Positions 26,307 through 35,143 of a stretch of 64,000 nucleotides of DNA are shown here, piece by piece. Made by a program: the position numbers and the translations under genes. Source of the DNA: Martelella mediterranea. GTDB taxonomy: Bacteria; Pseudomonadota; Alphaproteobacteria; Rhizobiales; Rhizobiaceae. The stretch covers positions 1 to 64,000 of the forward strand of contig PVUG01000008.1 of NCBI GenBank assembly GCA_003001975.1, read 5' to 3'. The notes under the pieces were generated by a model. It ran no database searches and was not told the DNA's origin. It saw only the letters and a list, made by a program, of their open reading frames with translations. The stretch's first letter is position 1, and the number at the start of each line of letters is the position of its first letter.

Positions 26307-27485
26307 ATGGACAACAACACGGAAACCGCCTCGCATCCGGCATTCGACGGCGTCAAGCAGCTGGAAACCCCATGTGTCGTTGTCGATGCGGCACGCCTTG
26401 AGGCCAATATCGCGAACATGCAGGCCATTGCCACCGCCGGCAATGTGGCGCTTCATCCGCATATCAAGACGCATAAATCGCTCGCCATCGCGGATATGCA
26501 GCAGAAGGCCGGGGCCACAGGCGTCACAGCCTCCCACCCCGGCGAAGCCGCCGTTTTCATCCGCGCCGGCTTTTCCCCGGTGACGCTGGCCTATCCGCTG
26601 GTGCGCCCGGAACCGGTTGCGGCGCTGCTGACGCTCGCACGCGAGAACGGCACAAAAGTCCGATTCATCGCCGACAGCGCGACAGGCATTGAGGCGCTGG
26701 AAACCGGCGCACGGCAGGCCGGAACAACGGCAGACGTGTTCATCAAGGTCGATGTCGGTCTGCACCGCTGCGGCGTCGATCCGGCGGCGGAAGACAGCAT
26801 CGCTCTCGTCCGGAAGCTCGCATCGTCGCACCTGACCTTCGCCGGTCCCCTCTCCCACGCCGGCCATGCCTACGGCGCAGGCTCGGCGGATGCCGTGCGC
26901 AAAGTTGCAGCCGATGAACGGCACGCACTGCTCTCGTTTCGGGAAAAGCTTGCAAAGCACGGCATCACCGTGCCGCTGATCTCCATCGGCAGCACCCCGT
27001 CCCTGCTGGCCAATGACGGTTTCGACGGCATTGATGAAATCCGGCCGGGCAATTACGTGTTTTACGACATGACCGCCGTGCGCCTCGGCATCATCGATCG
27101 CAGCCAGATCGCACTGGCCGTCTCGGCAACGATCATTTCGAAGAACCGGGATTTCTACATTACCGACGCCGGATCGAAGACGCTGAGCTCCGACCTCGGC
27201 GCCCACAGCACCGGCACGGGCTCCGGCTTCGGCGAGGCATGGAGCACAACGCTCGATGCTCCCCTGACCGTCGTGAAACTGTCCGAAGAACACGGCATGG
27301 TCGCACGGGCAGGCACCGATCTTGCCATCGGCGAACGCCTGCTGATCTACCCCAACCACGCCTGCGTCGTCGTCAACCTCGCGCCCTCTCTGGCTTTCTT
27401 GGACAGGGGAACAGTCTCGCAAAGCCCGATCGACGCCGCCCGATGGGCGATCGCCTCGGCAGACGACGCCGGTTTGTCGGGATAA
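26307..27485 (+). CDS. D-threonine aldolase / D-serine dehydratase-like PLP enzyme
   Basis: 392 residues: N-terminal alanine-racemase-type PLP barrel with the cofactor lysine region LHPHIKTHKS (residues 49-58), FIKVDVGLHRCG, and a C-terminal D-ser_dehydrat domain with PNHAC, where the metal ligands of D-threonine aldolase and DSD1 enzymes lie. It should cleave or dehydrate a 3-hydroxy-D-amino acid. It follows the amidohydrolase by four bases (AAGGTG before ATG) and ends the operon. Together with the D-carbamoylase it points to D-amino acid catabolism; which 3-hydroxy-D-amino acid is used is not known. Confidence 0.87.
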   Translation: MDNNTETASHPAFDGVKQLETPCVVVDAARLEANIANMQAIATAGNVALHPHIKTHKSLAIADMQQKAGATGVTASHPGEAAVFIRAGFSPVTLAYPLVRPEPVAALLTLARENGTKVRFIADSATGIEALETGARQAGTTADVFIKVDVGLHRCGVDPAAEDSIALVRKLASSHLTFAGPLSHAGHAYGAGSADAVRKVAADERHALLSFREKLAKHGITVPLISIGSTPSLLANDGFDGIDEIRPGNYVFYDMTAVRLGIIDRSQIALAVSATIISKNRDFYITDAGSKTLSSDLGAHSTGTGSGFGEAWSTTLDAPLTVVKLSEEHGMVARAGTDLAIGERLLIYPNHACVVVNLAPSLAFLDRGTVSQSPIDAARWAIASADDAGLSG

Positions 27486-27556
27486 AGCCCCTCTCCGGAC
27501 AAGATATGCGCGATGGCGCAAAAAACGCCAGCATGTGATATCGGCTCTTTCAAAAA

Positions 27557-27571
27557 ACGCAAAAATTGCGT
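27557..27571. promoter_or_regulatory. LacI-type operator upstream of the lacI gene
   Basis: Perfect inverted repeat ACGCAA-AAA-TTGCGT, 36 bases before the start codon. Half-sites CGCAA/TTGCG recur at 28747-28820 upstream of the transporter operon, supporting autoregulation by the LacI-family protein. Confidence 0.6.
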
Positions 27572-27607
27572 AATCAAAAGCTGAAACATTTGATCGAGCG
27601 AGTCCCG

Positions 27608-28618
27608 ATGAGCACAACCGCCCGCAGACCGAACCAGGCCGATATCGCATCCAGACTCGGCGTTTCCGTAAGCACGGTATCGCGGGCGCTTGCCAATGAG
27701 GACGGCATCTCGGAGGTCGTACGGCGCGATGTTCAGAGGATGGCGCGGTCGCTTGGATATCGCTCCAAGCGCATGCCCGGTCTGCGGGCAACCGACCGCC
27801 GCGTTGTTGCGCTCGTGCCCTTTGCCAATGCGACTGGCGGTCTGTCGGGTTTTTATGTCGACATTCTCAACGCCATCCGCAGCGAGGCCTCGGTCTGCGG
27901 ACTGGAACTCGACATCCGCCTGATCAGCGAACGCAAGGTGACGCTCGAACTCGTGGCGCGGCATGTGCAAGCGGCCGGGGCCAGCGCCGTTCTCCTTGCT
28001 GGGATCGATGCCAGCGACGAGCTTGCGTCATGGTGCCGGGAAAATGAAGTCCATGCCGTGCTTGTCAACGGCTGCGACCCGTTGATGCGCATCAGTTCGG
28101 TGGCGCCGTCCAATTTCTACGGTGCCTATATGGCCACCAGGCATCTGCTTTCGGCAGGTCACCGGAAGATCCTGCATTATACCCATGGCCACCGACCGAC
28201 AATCCTCGAGCGCCGCCGCGGCTTCGTCACGGCCATGGCCGAGGTCACCGGGGAAGAGGCAGCGCTGGTCATGAGCGACGACCGCAAGCCGATGGAGCTT
28301 CTGCAAGATATCTCCGAAGGGAAACATGACGTCACGGCCCTGTTCTGCTGGAATGATATCGCGGCGGTGGAAATCATCGAAGGCATCCAGGGTGGCGTCG
28401 GTCAGGTGGCGCGCGACTTCTCGATCATGGGCTTTGATGACCTACCGCTTGCAGCGATGACAGCGCCGCGTCTCAGCACGATCCATGTGGATCGGGCTGC
28501 GATCGGGCGCGGCGCCATCAGACTGCTCTCCGATCAGATCGAAGGCGAAACGGCGGTTCGGCAACTGGAAATCGGCGTGTCACTGGTCCCCGGCGGCACG
28601 GTTCACGCACGAGCCTGA
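27608..28618 (+). CDS. LacI family transcriptional regulator
   Basis: 336 residues. The N-terminal LacI helix-turn-helix (about 6-55) reads NQADIASRLGVSVSTVSRALAN, with the hinge helix near RSKRMPGLRATD; a periplasmic-binding-protein-like sensor (Peripla_BP_3) follows, with TALFCWNDIAAVE and IMGFDDLPLAAM typical of the subdomain interface. It likely represses the downstream uptake/catabolic operon and its own gene through CGCAA-type sites. The start at 27608 is chosen because residues before it are not conserved, although the ribosome site is weak (GAGCGAG). Confidence 0.93.
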   Translation: MSTTARRPNQADIASRLGVSVSTVSRALANEDGISEVVRRDVQRMARSLGYRSKRMPGLRATDRRVVALVPFANATGGLSGFYVDILNAIRSEASVCGLELDIRLISERKVTLELVARHVQAAGASAVLLAGIDASDELASWCRENEVHAVLVNGCDPLMRISSVAPSNFYGAYMATRHLLSAGHRKILHYTHGHRPTILERRRGFVTAMAEVTGEEAALVMSDDRKPMELLQDISEGKHDVTALFCWNDIAAVEIIEGIQGGVGQVARDFSIMGFDDLPLAAMTAPRLSTIHVDRAAIGRGAIRLLSDQIEGETAVRQLEIGVSLVPGGTVHARA

Positions 28619-28742
28619 ACGGCAGCCTATACCGTCGGTAAAAAATTGCCCTCAGACACATCGGTGTAACGAAAGCGCGTCGCCTGCTGCGCCGCGCGGT
28701 TTATTGTGTTCTATTTTAGTTATTTAAAACAACAACATACGA

Positions 28743-28829
28743 AATGCAATTCGCAATTATTTCAAATATAATGCAAATTACGCAAATTTATGCATAACTA
28801 TTGATAAATTGCGAATTTGCACCTACGCT
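28743..28829 (+). promoter_or_regulatory. Promoter with multiple LacI-type half-sites for locus C
   Basis: In a strongly AT-rich stretch, half-sites related to CGCAA/TTGCG occur near 28751 (TTCGCAATTA), 28780 (TACGCAAATT) and 28808 (AATTGCGAATT). TTGATA (28801-28806) is followed after 17 bases by TACGCT (28824-28829), a plausible sigma-70 promoter whose spacer contains the third site. A bound LacI protein would cover the promoter. The gene starts at 28885. Confidence 0.5.
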
Positions 28830-28884
28830 TTCCTCCGTTCTGAGTAACACGAGGCCCGGGAGGGGCTTCGAGGGAGGAAAATCA

Positions 28885-30804
28885 ATGACTTATGTTTCCC
28901 TGATACGATTGTCAGTGAAGGGCGTCGTGCTGGCTTCTTCGGCCTTGCTGCTTCTGGCAGGCTCCGCCCTCTCGCAGCAGCAGGCGCCGATGCTCGACCC
29001 GCTGGTCGAGGACGGCTCCCTGCCGCCGGTGGACGAGCGCCTGCCGCAGGACCCGCTGGTGGTGGAGCCGGTGGACAGCATCGGCAAATATGGTGGCACC
29101 TGGCATTCCGGCCTGCGCGGGCGTGGCGACACGGCCTGGATTTCACGGACGCTGAACTATGACGGGCTGGTGCGCTACAATCGCGAATGGGATGAAATCA
29201 TTCCCAATCTCGCGGAGAGCTGGGACGTCAGCGAGGATGCGCGGCAATACACGTTTCATCTGCGCGAAGGACTGAAGTGGTCGGACGGCACGCCGTTCAC
29301 CAGCGCCGATATCGCCTTCGCCACCGAACTCATCCAGGATCCCGATTATCCCGTCGGCGGCCTGTTTTTGACCGATCCGGGAAATCCGGTCACCATCGAA
29401 GTCGCAGATGATACGACCTTCACATTCACATTCGAGAAGCCGAACGGCCTGCTGCTCGACGAGCTTGCCGGGGTCAACGGGATCACGCTTGTCTCGTTGC
29501 AGAAGGCCTATTGCGGACAGTTTTATCCAGCCCTCAGCGACAATGCCGAACAGCTGGCCAGGGATGAAGGCTACGAGAACTGGGCCTTCATGATGGAAGA
29601 CAAATGCGCGTTCGGGCAGGAGCCGCAGCGCTGGGGCAACCCCGATCTGCCGTTCATGAACGCCTGGGTCGTTACCGAACCCTGGACGGCCAACACCAGC
29701 CGCGTGGCCTTCGAACGCAATCCCTACTACTGGAAGGTCGACCCGGAGGGCAATCAGCTGCCTTATATCGACCGGCTGGAAATGCGGGTCAGCGAAAGCG
29801 CCGAGGAATTGACGCTGACGGCGCTCAATGGCGAGATGGATTTCACCGACCGCCATATCACCACGGTCGCAAACCGGCCGCTCTTTTATGACGGTCAGAA
29901 GGAAGGCGATTACCGGCTCGGCGCAAACGTGCCGTCGCAATCCTCGACGCTGGTCCTGCAGCTCAACCTGAACCATTCCGATCCGGTCAAGGCCGAACTC
30001 TACAACAGCAAGGAATTCCGTATCGGCCTTTCCGAGGCCATCAACCGGCAGGAAATCATCGACGCCGTTTTCACCGGCCAGGGCGAACCCTATCAGGTGG
30101 CGCCGCGCCCGGAATCGCCGTTCTATGACGAGGAAATGGCCAAGCAGTATACCGAATACGATCCGGAATCCGCGATCGGACATCTGGAAACGGCCGGCCT
30201 GACGGAAACCAATGGTCAGGGCATCCGGCTGATGAGCAACGGTAAGCCGGCAATCATCACCGTCGATGTAATCTCCGCTTTCCGCCCGGAATGGATCGAT
30301 ATGCTGGAACTGATGTCGCTGCAATTGCGCGAAGTCGGCATCGATCTCGAGATCAACAATATCGACCGCACGCTGTTCTACGACAAGCGGCCGAGCGGAG
30401 ACTTCGACGCCCAGGTCTGGCAGGGCGATGGCGGTCTCGATGTCGTTCAGGAGCCGCGCTATTATTTCCCGGCCAATGCGGAATCCGCCTGGGCGTTCCA
30501 GTGGCAGGCCTGGTTCAACGGCACCGACCCCGAGATTGCGTCCGAACCGGCCGACTGGGCCAGGAAGCAGATGGACCTCTACGATCAGCTGGGGGCCTCG
30601 CCCGATCCCGATGAACGCGACGCGCTGATGCGTCAGATCCTTGAAATCGCCAAGGAAAACTTCCCCGTCATCGGCGTCAGCCTTTCCCCGGACGGCTACT
30701 ACATTGCCAAGAACAATCTGCGCAATGTCTCCGAACCGATGAAACATGCCTGGCTGTTTCCAACGCCTGCACCCTACGACCCGCAGCAGTGGTATTTCGA
30801 CTAG
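28885..30804 (+). CDS. ABC transporter substrate-binding protein, family 5 (large form)
   Basis: 639 residues, longer than typical DppA/OppA (about 540). A signal peptide with processing near SALSQQ precedes the domain. It contains SIGKYGGTWHSG, ITTLTDR-like lobes and a C-terminal PQQWYFD ending, the layout of large family 5 binding proteins that in rhizobia often serve oligosaccharides rather than peptides. The start at 28885 has GGGAGG eight bases upstream. An 87-base gap with a strong UUCG hairpin separates it from the permease gene. The ligand is inferred only from the enzymes downstream. Confidence 0.92.
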   Translation: MTYVSLIRLSVKGVVLASSALLLLAGSALSQQQAPMLDPLVEDGSLPPVDERLPQDPLVVEPVDSIGKYGGTWHSGLRGRGDTAWISRTLNYDGLVRYNREWDEIIPNLAESWDVSEDARQYTFHLREGLKWSDGTPFTSADIAFATELIQDPDYPVGGLFLTDPGNPVTIEVADDTTFTFTFEKPNGLLLDELAGVNGITLVSLQKAYCGQFYPALSDNAEQLARDEGYENWAFMMEDKCAFGQEPQRWGNPDLPFMNAWVVTEPWTANTSRVAFERNPYYWKVDPEGNQLPYIDRLEMRVSESAEELTLTALNGEMDFTDRHITTVANRPLFYDGQKEGDYRLGANVPSQSSTLVLQLNLNHSDPVKAELYNSKEFRIGLSEAINRQEIIDAVFTGQGEPYQVAPRPESPFYDEEMAKQYTEYDPESAIGHLETAGLTETNGQGIRLMSNGKPAIITVDVISAFRPEWIDMLELMSLQLREVGIDLEINNIDRTLFYDKRPSGDFDAQVWQGDGGLDVVQEPRYYFPANAESAWAFQWQAWFNGTDPEIASEPADWARKQMDLYDQLGASPDPDERDALMRQILEIAKENFPVIGVSLSPDGYYIAKNNLRNVSEPMKHAWLFPTPAPYDPQQWYFD

Positions 30805-30831
30805 GGACAACGACACTTCCTCCCGGGCGTA

Positions 30832-30859
30832 TCCTTCGCAGCCTTCGGGCTGTGGAGGA
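30832..30859 (+). promoter_or_regulatory. UUCG-capped mRNA hairpin after the binding-protein gene
   Basis: A 12-bp stem (30832-30843 with 30848-30859, including two G-U pairs) closed by the stable tetraloop TTCG. It has no T-run, so it should stabilise the upstream mRNA or attenuate rather than end transcription. It parallels the hairpin at 17070-17099. Confidence 0.55.
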
Positions 30860-30891
30860 GCCGTCGGGAACGTGCAGAAAGGGCAAGTTTC

Positions 30892-31881
30892 ATGCTCGGT
30901 TTCATTGTTCGTCGGCTGATCGCGATGGCGTTGACGATCTGGGCGGTCTCGTTCGTCTCCTTCGCCATTATCCAGCTGCCACCCGGCGACTATCTAACAA
31001 GTTATATGGCGGAACTGAGTGCCGCCGGTGACCGGATCGACCCGGCGACCATCGAGGCGCTGCGCCGGCAATATGGTCTCGATGATCCCTTCATCATCCA
31101 GTATTTCAAGTGGATCGGCGGCGTACTTCACGGCGATTTCGGCAACAGCTTCGAATGGAGCGCGCCGGTGACCGACCTGATCTGGGGCCGGCTCGGCAAT
31201 TCCGTCCTCGTCGAAGGCCTTGCCATACTGGTGATGTGGCTCGTCGCCCTGCCGATCGGCATCTATGCAGCGGTGCGCAAATATTCGCTTGGCGATTATC
31301 TCGCCACCATCGGCGGCTTTATCGGGCTCGCCATCCCCAATTTCCTGTTTGCGCTGGTCCTGATGTATTTCTGGTACATCTATTTCGGCCAGACGCTCGG
31401 CGGTCTCTATTCGCCGGACCTTCAGGGCACGCCGTGGGACCTCGAACGGATTCTCGATTTTCTGGCGCATGCCTGGGCGCCGGTCCTTGTCCTTTCAACT
31501 GCCGGAACCGCACAGCTGATCCGCGTGATGCGCGCCAACCTGCTCGATGAACTGACCAAGCCCTATGTGACGACCGCCCGCTCCAAGGGCCTGCCGGAAT
31601 GGCGGGCGATCCTCAAATATCCGGTGCGTGTGGCCCTCAACCCGCTGGTTTCGACCATCGGCTGGCTGCTGCCGACGCTGGTTTCAAGCTCGGTCGTGGT
31701 TTCCGTGGTGATGAACCTGCCGACCTCCGGCCCGCTGCTTCTGCGCTCGCTGACGACGCAGGACATGTATCTGGCCGGCGCTATCATCATGCTTCTCGGT
31801 GTTCTCACCGTCATCGGCACGCTGATTTCCGATCTGATCCTGGCCTGGATCGATCCCCGCATCCGTTATGGAGGGCGCTGA
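30892..31881 (+). CDS. ABC transporter permease (DppB type)
   Basis: 329 residues. It starts MLGFIVRRLIAMALTIWAVSF with the IIQLPPGDYL motif of the DppB class, has six membrane helices and the EAA loop YVTTARSKGLPEWRAILKYPV, and ends with WIDPRIRY. The next permease gene follows after one base, and its ribosome site (GGAGGG) lies inside the end of this gene. Confidence 0.94.
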   Translation: MLGFIVRRLIAMALTIWAVSFVSFAIIQLPPGDYLTSYMAELSAAGDRIDPATIEALRRQYGLDDPFIIQYFKWIGGVLHGDFGNSFEWSAPVTDLIWGRLGNSVLVEGLAILVMWLVALPIGIYAAVRKYSLGDYLATIGGFIGLAIPNFLFALVLMYFWYIYFGQTLGGLYSPDLQGTPWDLERILDFLAHAWAPVLVLSTAGTAQLIRVMRANLLDELTKPYVTTARSKGLPEWRAILKYPVRVALNPLVSTIGWLLPTLVSSSVVVSVVMNLPTSGPLLLRSLTTQDMYLAGAIIMLLGVLTVIGTLISDLILAWIDPRIRYGGR

Positions 31882-31882
31882 A

Positions 31883-33034
31883 ATGGCCATGACCACGGAC
31901 ATGCCTGCCACTACAGCAGACGAAAAATCCGCCAAACGCACGCTGACGGGACGGGAAACGCAGTTGAAGATGACCTGGCGCCGCTTCAAACAGCACCAGC
32001 TCGCCTTCGTCTCGCTATGGATCGTTATCGCATTTTATCTCGTTGCGATCTTCGCCGAGTTTGTCGCGCCCACCTCACCGGGTGATTACAATCCGCGCTA
32101 CACCTATGCGCCGCCGCAGGGCATCCATTTCATTGCCCGCGATGAGGACGGCGGCTGGCAGTTCGGCCCCTATGTGAACGGCTACAAGACCGAGATCGAT
32201 CGGGAGGCGCTGCGTCGCGTGTTCACGATCGATCCCGAGGTGCGCCACCCGGTCGGCTTTTTCGTGCCGTCGGAGCCCTACCGGCTGATGGGCTTCATCC
32301 CCATGAACCGCAAGCTCTTCGGCACGGTCGAGCCGCGCGCGCCCTTTTATGTGCTCGGCGCCGACAGGCTCGGACGCGATCAATTGAGCCGGCTGGTCTA
32401 TGGTACGCGGGTTTCGCTTTCGATCGGCCTTGTCGGCGTGATCCTCAGCCTGTTCTTCGGCGTGATCATCGGCGGCTTTTCGGGCTATTACGGCGGCCTG
32501 TTCGACAGTGTGGTGCAGCGGGCAATCGAGTTTATCCGCTCGCTGCCGACCATCCCGCTATGGCTCGGCCTTGCCGCCGCCTTTCCGCAGGACTGGGGGC
32601 CGCTGCAGACCTATTTCGCCATCACCATCATCCTGTCGATGCTGGGCTGGACGGAACTCGCACGCGTGGTCCGGGGCCGTTTCCTGGCGCTGCGCACCGA
32701 GGATTTCGTCACTGCGGCGAAGCTTGACGGGGCGTCGGATTACCGGGTGATCGTCAAGCATATGGTGCCGTCCTTTACCAGCCACATCATCGCGGCGACC
32801 ACGCTGGCCATTCCGGGGATGATACTGGCGGAAACGGCGCTCTCCTTCCTCGGCCTCGGCCTGCAGGCGCCGATCGTCAGCTGGGGGACGCTTCTGCAGG
32901 ACGCCCAGAACATCCGCACGCTTGCCGGCGCGCCCTGGCTTTTGTCGCCGGGCGTCGTTGTCGTTGTCGCAATCCTTGCCATGAACTTTCTAGGAGACGG
33001 CCTTCGTGATGCCGCTGACCCCTATGGACGATAG
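31883..33034 (+). CDS. ABC transporter permease (DppC type), extended form
   Basis: 383 residues, about 90 longer than usual DppC because a periplasmic insert (about residues 60-165, rich in charged and aromatic residues) separates the first helix from the BPD_transp_1 domain. It has LGADRLGRDQLSRL, six helices overall, and the EAA loop VTAAKLDGASDYRVIVKHM. The insert is typical of permeases paired with large family 5 binding proteins. Start chosen for GGAGGG seven bases before ATG at 31883. Its end overlaps the next gene by 26 bases. Confidence 0.93.
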   Translation: MAMTTDMPATTADEKSAKRTLTGRETQLKMTWRRFKQHQLAFVSLWIVIAFYLVAIFAEFVAPTSPGDYNPRYTYAPPQGIHFIARDEDGGWQFGPYVNGYKTEIDREALRRVFTIDPEVRHPVGFFVPSEPYRLMGFIPMNRKLFGTVEPRAPFYVLGADRLGRDQLSRLVYGTRVSLSIGLVGVILSLFFGVIIGGFSGYYGGLFDSVVQRAIEFIRSLPTIPLWLGLAAAFPQDWGPLQTYFAITIILSMLGWTELARVVRGRFLALRTEDFVTAAKLDGASDYRVIVKHMVPSFTSHIIAATTLAIPGMILAETALSFLGLGLQAPIVSWGTLLQDAQNIRTLAGAPWLLSPGVVVVVAILAMNFLGDGLRDAADPYGR

Positions 33035-34109
33035 TGCAGAACTGCTCAGAATGGAGAATGTCAGCATTGTCTTCTCCTCGCCCGACGAAGCGGATATCGA
33101 AGCTGTCCGCCAGGTCGATTTCACCCTCACACGCGGCAAGACGCTGGCGCTCGTCGGCGAAAGCGGCTGCGGCAAATCCGTCACCGCCCGCACGATCCTG
33201 CGCCTTCTCGACAGGAATGCGCGGATCGGCAATGGCCGCATCCTGTTTCAGGCCGAAGGCGGGCAACCGGTCGATATCGTATCGCTGGGCTCCGACAGCC
33301 AGGCGATGCGCGCGATCCGGGGTAACCGCATTTCGATGATCTTTCAGGAACCGATGAGTTCCCTGTCTCCGGTGCATACGATCGGAGACCAGATCGACGA
33401 GATGATCATGATCCACGAAGAAATCGACCGGAAGGCCGTCCGCGCCCGCACCGTCGATCTGCTGGAACAGGTCGGTATTCCGGGCGCCCGTCAGCGCGCG
33501 GATGCCTATCCGTTCCAGCTTTCCGGCGGCCTGCGCCAGCGCGCCATGATCGCCATGGCGCTTGCCTGCAAGCCGGACCTGCTGATTGCGGACGAACCGA
33601 CGACGGCGCTCGATGTGACGACCCAGGCGCAGATCCTCGATCTGCTGAGGGCGCTGCAGGACGAATACGGCATGGCGATGTTGTTCATCACCCATGATCT
33701 CGGTGTCGTTGCCGAAATCGCCGATGAAGTGGCGGTGATGTATCTCGGTGACGTCGTCGAACAGGGCAATGTCTTCGATGTCTTCCGGGCGCCGCAGCAT
33801 CCCTACACGCGGGCGCTGATGAGCTCTATCCCGCGCATGGTCAGGCGCAGCGAGCGCAAACGTCTCACGCCGATCGAAGGCAATGTGCCTTCACCGCGCA
33901 ACCGGCCGCAGGGGTGCGCCTTCACCTCGCGCTGCCCCCATGCCTTTGCCCCTTGCGCCGGGGAATATCCCGAACGCACGGCAACCGGCGCGGCACACTG
34001 GGCGCGCTGCCATCTGCTGACCCATGACGAGGCGCCTTCCGTCACCGGCCTGAAACAGCAACAAAAACCCGCCGAAAACGCACCCGCCAATCAGGGAGAA
34101 CGAGCATGA
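33009..34109 (+). CDS. ABC transporter ATP-binding protein (DppD type)
   Basis: 366 residues. The nucleotide-binding domain has [24 protein letters not shown] and [12 protein letters not shown], and the C-terminal oligo_HPY zone carries [13 protein letters not shown] followed by a cysteine-rich [14 protein letters not shown] (iron-sulfur-type motif seen in DppD/OppD). Starts at GTG 33006 (AGGAG nine bases upstream) or ATG 33009 are both possible; the gene begins within the end of the permease gene. It couples with the DppF-type partner. Confidence 0.94.
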   Translation: MPLTPMDDSAELLRMENVSIVFSSPDEADIEAVRQVDFTLTRGKTLALVGESGCGKSVTARTILRLLDRNARIGNGRILFQAEGGQPVDIVSLGSDSQAMRAIRGNRISMIFQEPMSSLSPVHTIGDQIDEMIMIHEEIDRKAVRARTVDLLEQVGIPGARQRADAYPFQLSGGLRQRAMIAMALACKPDLLIADEPTTALDVTTQAQILDLLRALQDEYGMAMLFITHDLGVVAEIADEVAVMYLGDVVEQGNVFDVFRAPQHPYTRALMSSIPRMVRRSERKRLTPIEGNVPSPRNRPQGCAFTSRCPHAFAPCAGEYPERTATGAAHWARCHLLTHDEAPSVTGLKQQQKPAENAPANQGERA

Positions 34110-35143
34110 GTGCGCTTCTCGAAGTCGAAAACCTCTCCAAGGTCTTCACGCTCAAGGCCGGCCTTTTCGGGGACGCCATCTCGCTCGCCGCGCTTTCCGA
34201 TGTATCGCTGACGGTTGGACAGGGTGAGACACTGGCCATCGTTGGCGAAAGCGGCTGCGGCAAGACCACGCTCGGACGCTGCATCGTGCGCGCCGTCGAT
34301 CCCTCTGGCGGGCGGGTGACCTACCGCCCCGAAGAGAGCGACCCCGTCGAGCTCTCCAGACTTTCCAAGCGACAGTTGAAGCCCTGGCGGCGCGATATCC
34401 GGATGATCTTTCAGGATCCGATGTCCTCTCTCAACCCTTACATGCGCGTGTTCGATCTGGTTGCCGAGCCACTGCGCATTCATAAAGCCGCCCGCGGCGC
34501 GGAGCTGGAACACCGGGTCGTTTCGACGCTGGAAAAGGTCGGCCTGCCGAAGGATGCGCTGCAGCGGTTTCCGCATGCCTTTTCCGGGGGCCAGCGCCAG
34601 AGGATCGGCATTGCCCGCGCGCTCGTGCTCGAACCGAAACTGGTGATCGCCGACGAGGCTGTTTCCGCGCTCGATGTTTCGATCCAGGCACAGATCCTCA
34701 ACCTACTGGAAGACTTGAAGGCCGATTTCGGCCTGACCTACATCTTCATCAGTCACGATCTCGGCGTGGTGAACTATCTCGCCGACCGGGTGGTGGTGAT
34801 GTATCTCGGCCATGTGGTGGAAACTGCGCCGACGGAAGCGCTGTTCGAACGTCCCCGTCATCCCTACACCGAAGTGCTGCTCGATGCCCTGCCGATTGCC
34901 GACCCGACCCGGCGCGCCAAACGGCACGACAAGGTCAAGGGTGAAATACCCTTTTTGGGCGACCGGCTGGAAGGGTGTCCTTTCCACACCCGCTGCAAGT
35001 TCGCCGAAGACCGTTGCCGCAAGGAAAAACCGGCGCTGAGGCCGATCAATGGCGGCCCGAGCGAGGCTGCCTGTCATTTTGCCGAAACGATTGAACTCAA
35101 TGGCGCCTTTGCGGGCAGCCCTGCCACAGGAACCTATGCCTAG
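34106..35143 (+). CDS. ABC transporter ATP-binding protein (DppF type)
   Basis: 345 residues with [24 protein letters not shown] and LVIADEAVSALD (Ala replaces Pro in the Walker B DEP, a frequent DppF variant), plus a C-terminal oligo_HPY segment and CPFHTRCKFAEDRC. It overlaps the DppD-type gene by four bases (ATGA) and forms the second half of the ATPase pair. The DUF2264 gene starts immediately after its stop. Confidence 0.94.
   Translation: MSALLEVENLSKVFTLKAGLFGDAISLAALSDVSLTVGQGETLAIVGESGCGKTTLGRCIVRAVDPSGGRVTYRPEESDPVELSRLSKRQLKPWRRDIRMIFQDPMSSLNPYMRVFDLVAEPLRIHKAARGAELEHRVVSTLEKVGLPKDALQRFPHAFSGGQRQRIGIARALVLEPKLVIADEAVSALDVSIQAQILNLLEDLKADFGLTYIFISHDLGVVNYLADRVVVMYLGHVVETAPTEALFERPRHPYTEVLLDALPIADPTRRAKRHDKVKGEIPFLGDRLEGCPFHTRCKFAEDRCRKEKPALRPINGGPSEAACHFAETIELNGAFAGSPATGTYA

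Noticed and set aside
26262-27791. A 509-codon open frame on the minus strand
   Set aside because: Antisense to the D-threonine-aldolase-type gene and start of lacI; Cys/Arg/Gly-rich without domains.
29143-30816. A 557-codon open frame on the minus strand
   Set aside because: Antisense to the large binding-protein gene, no supporting motif or ribosome site.
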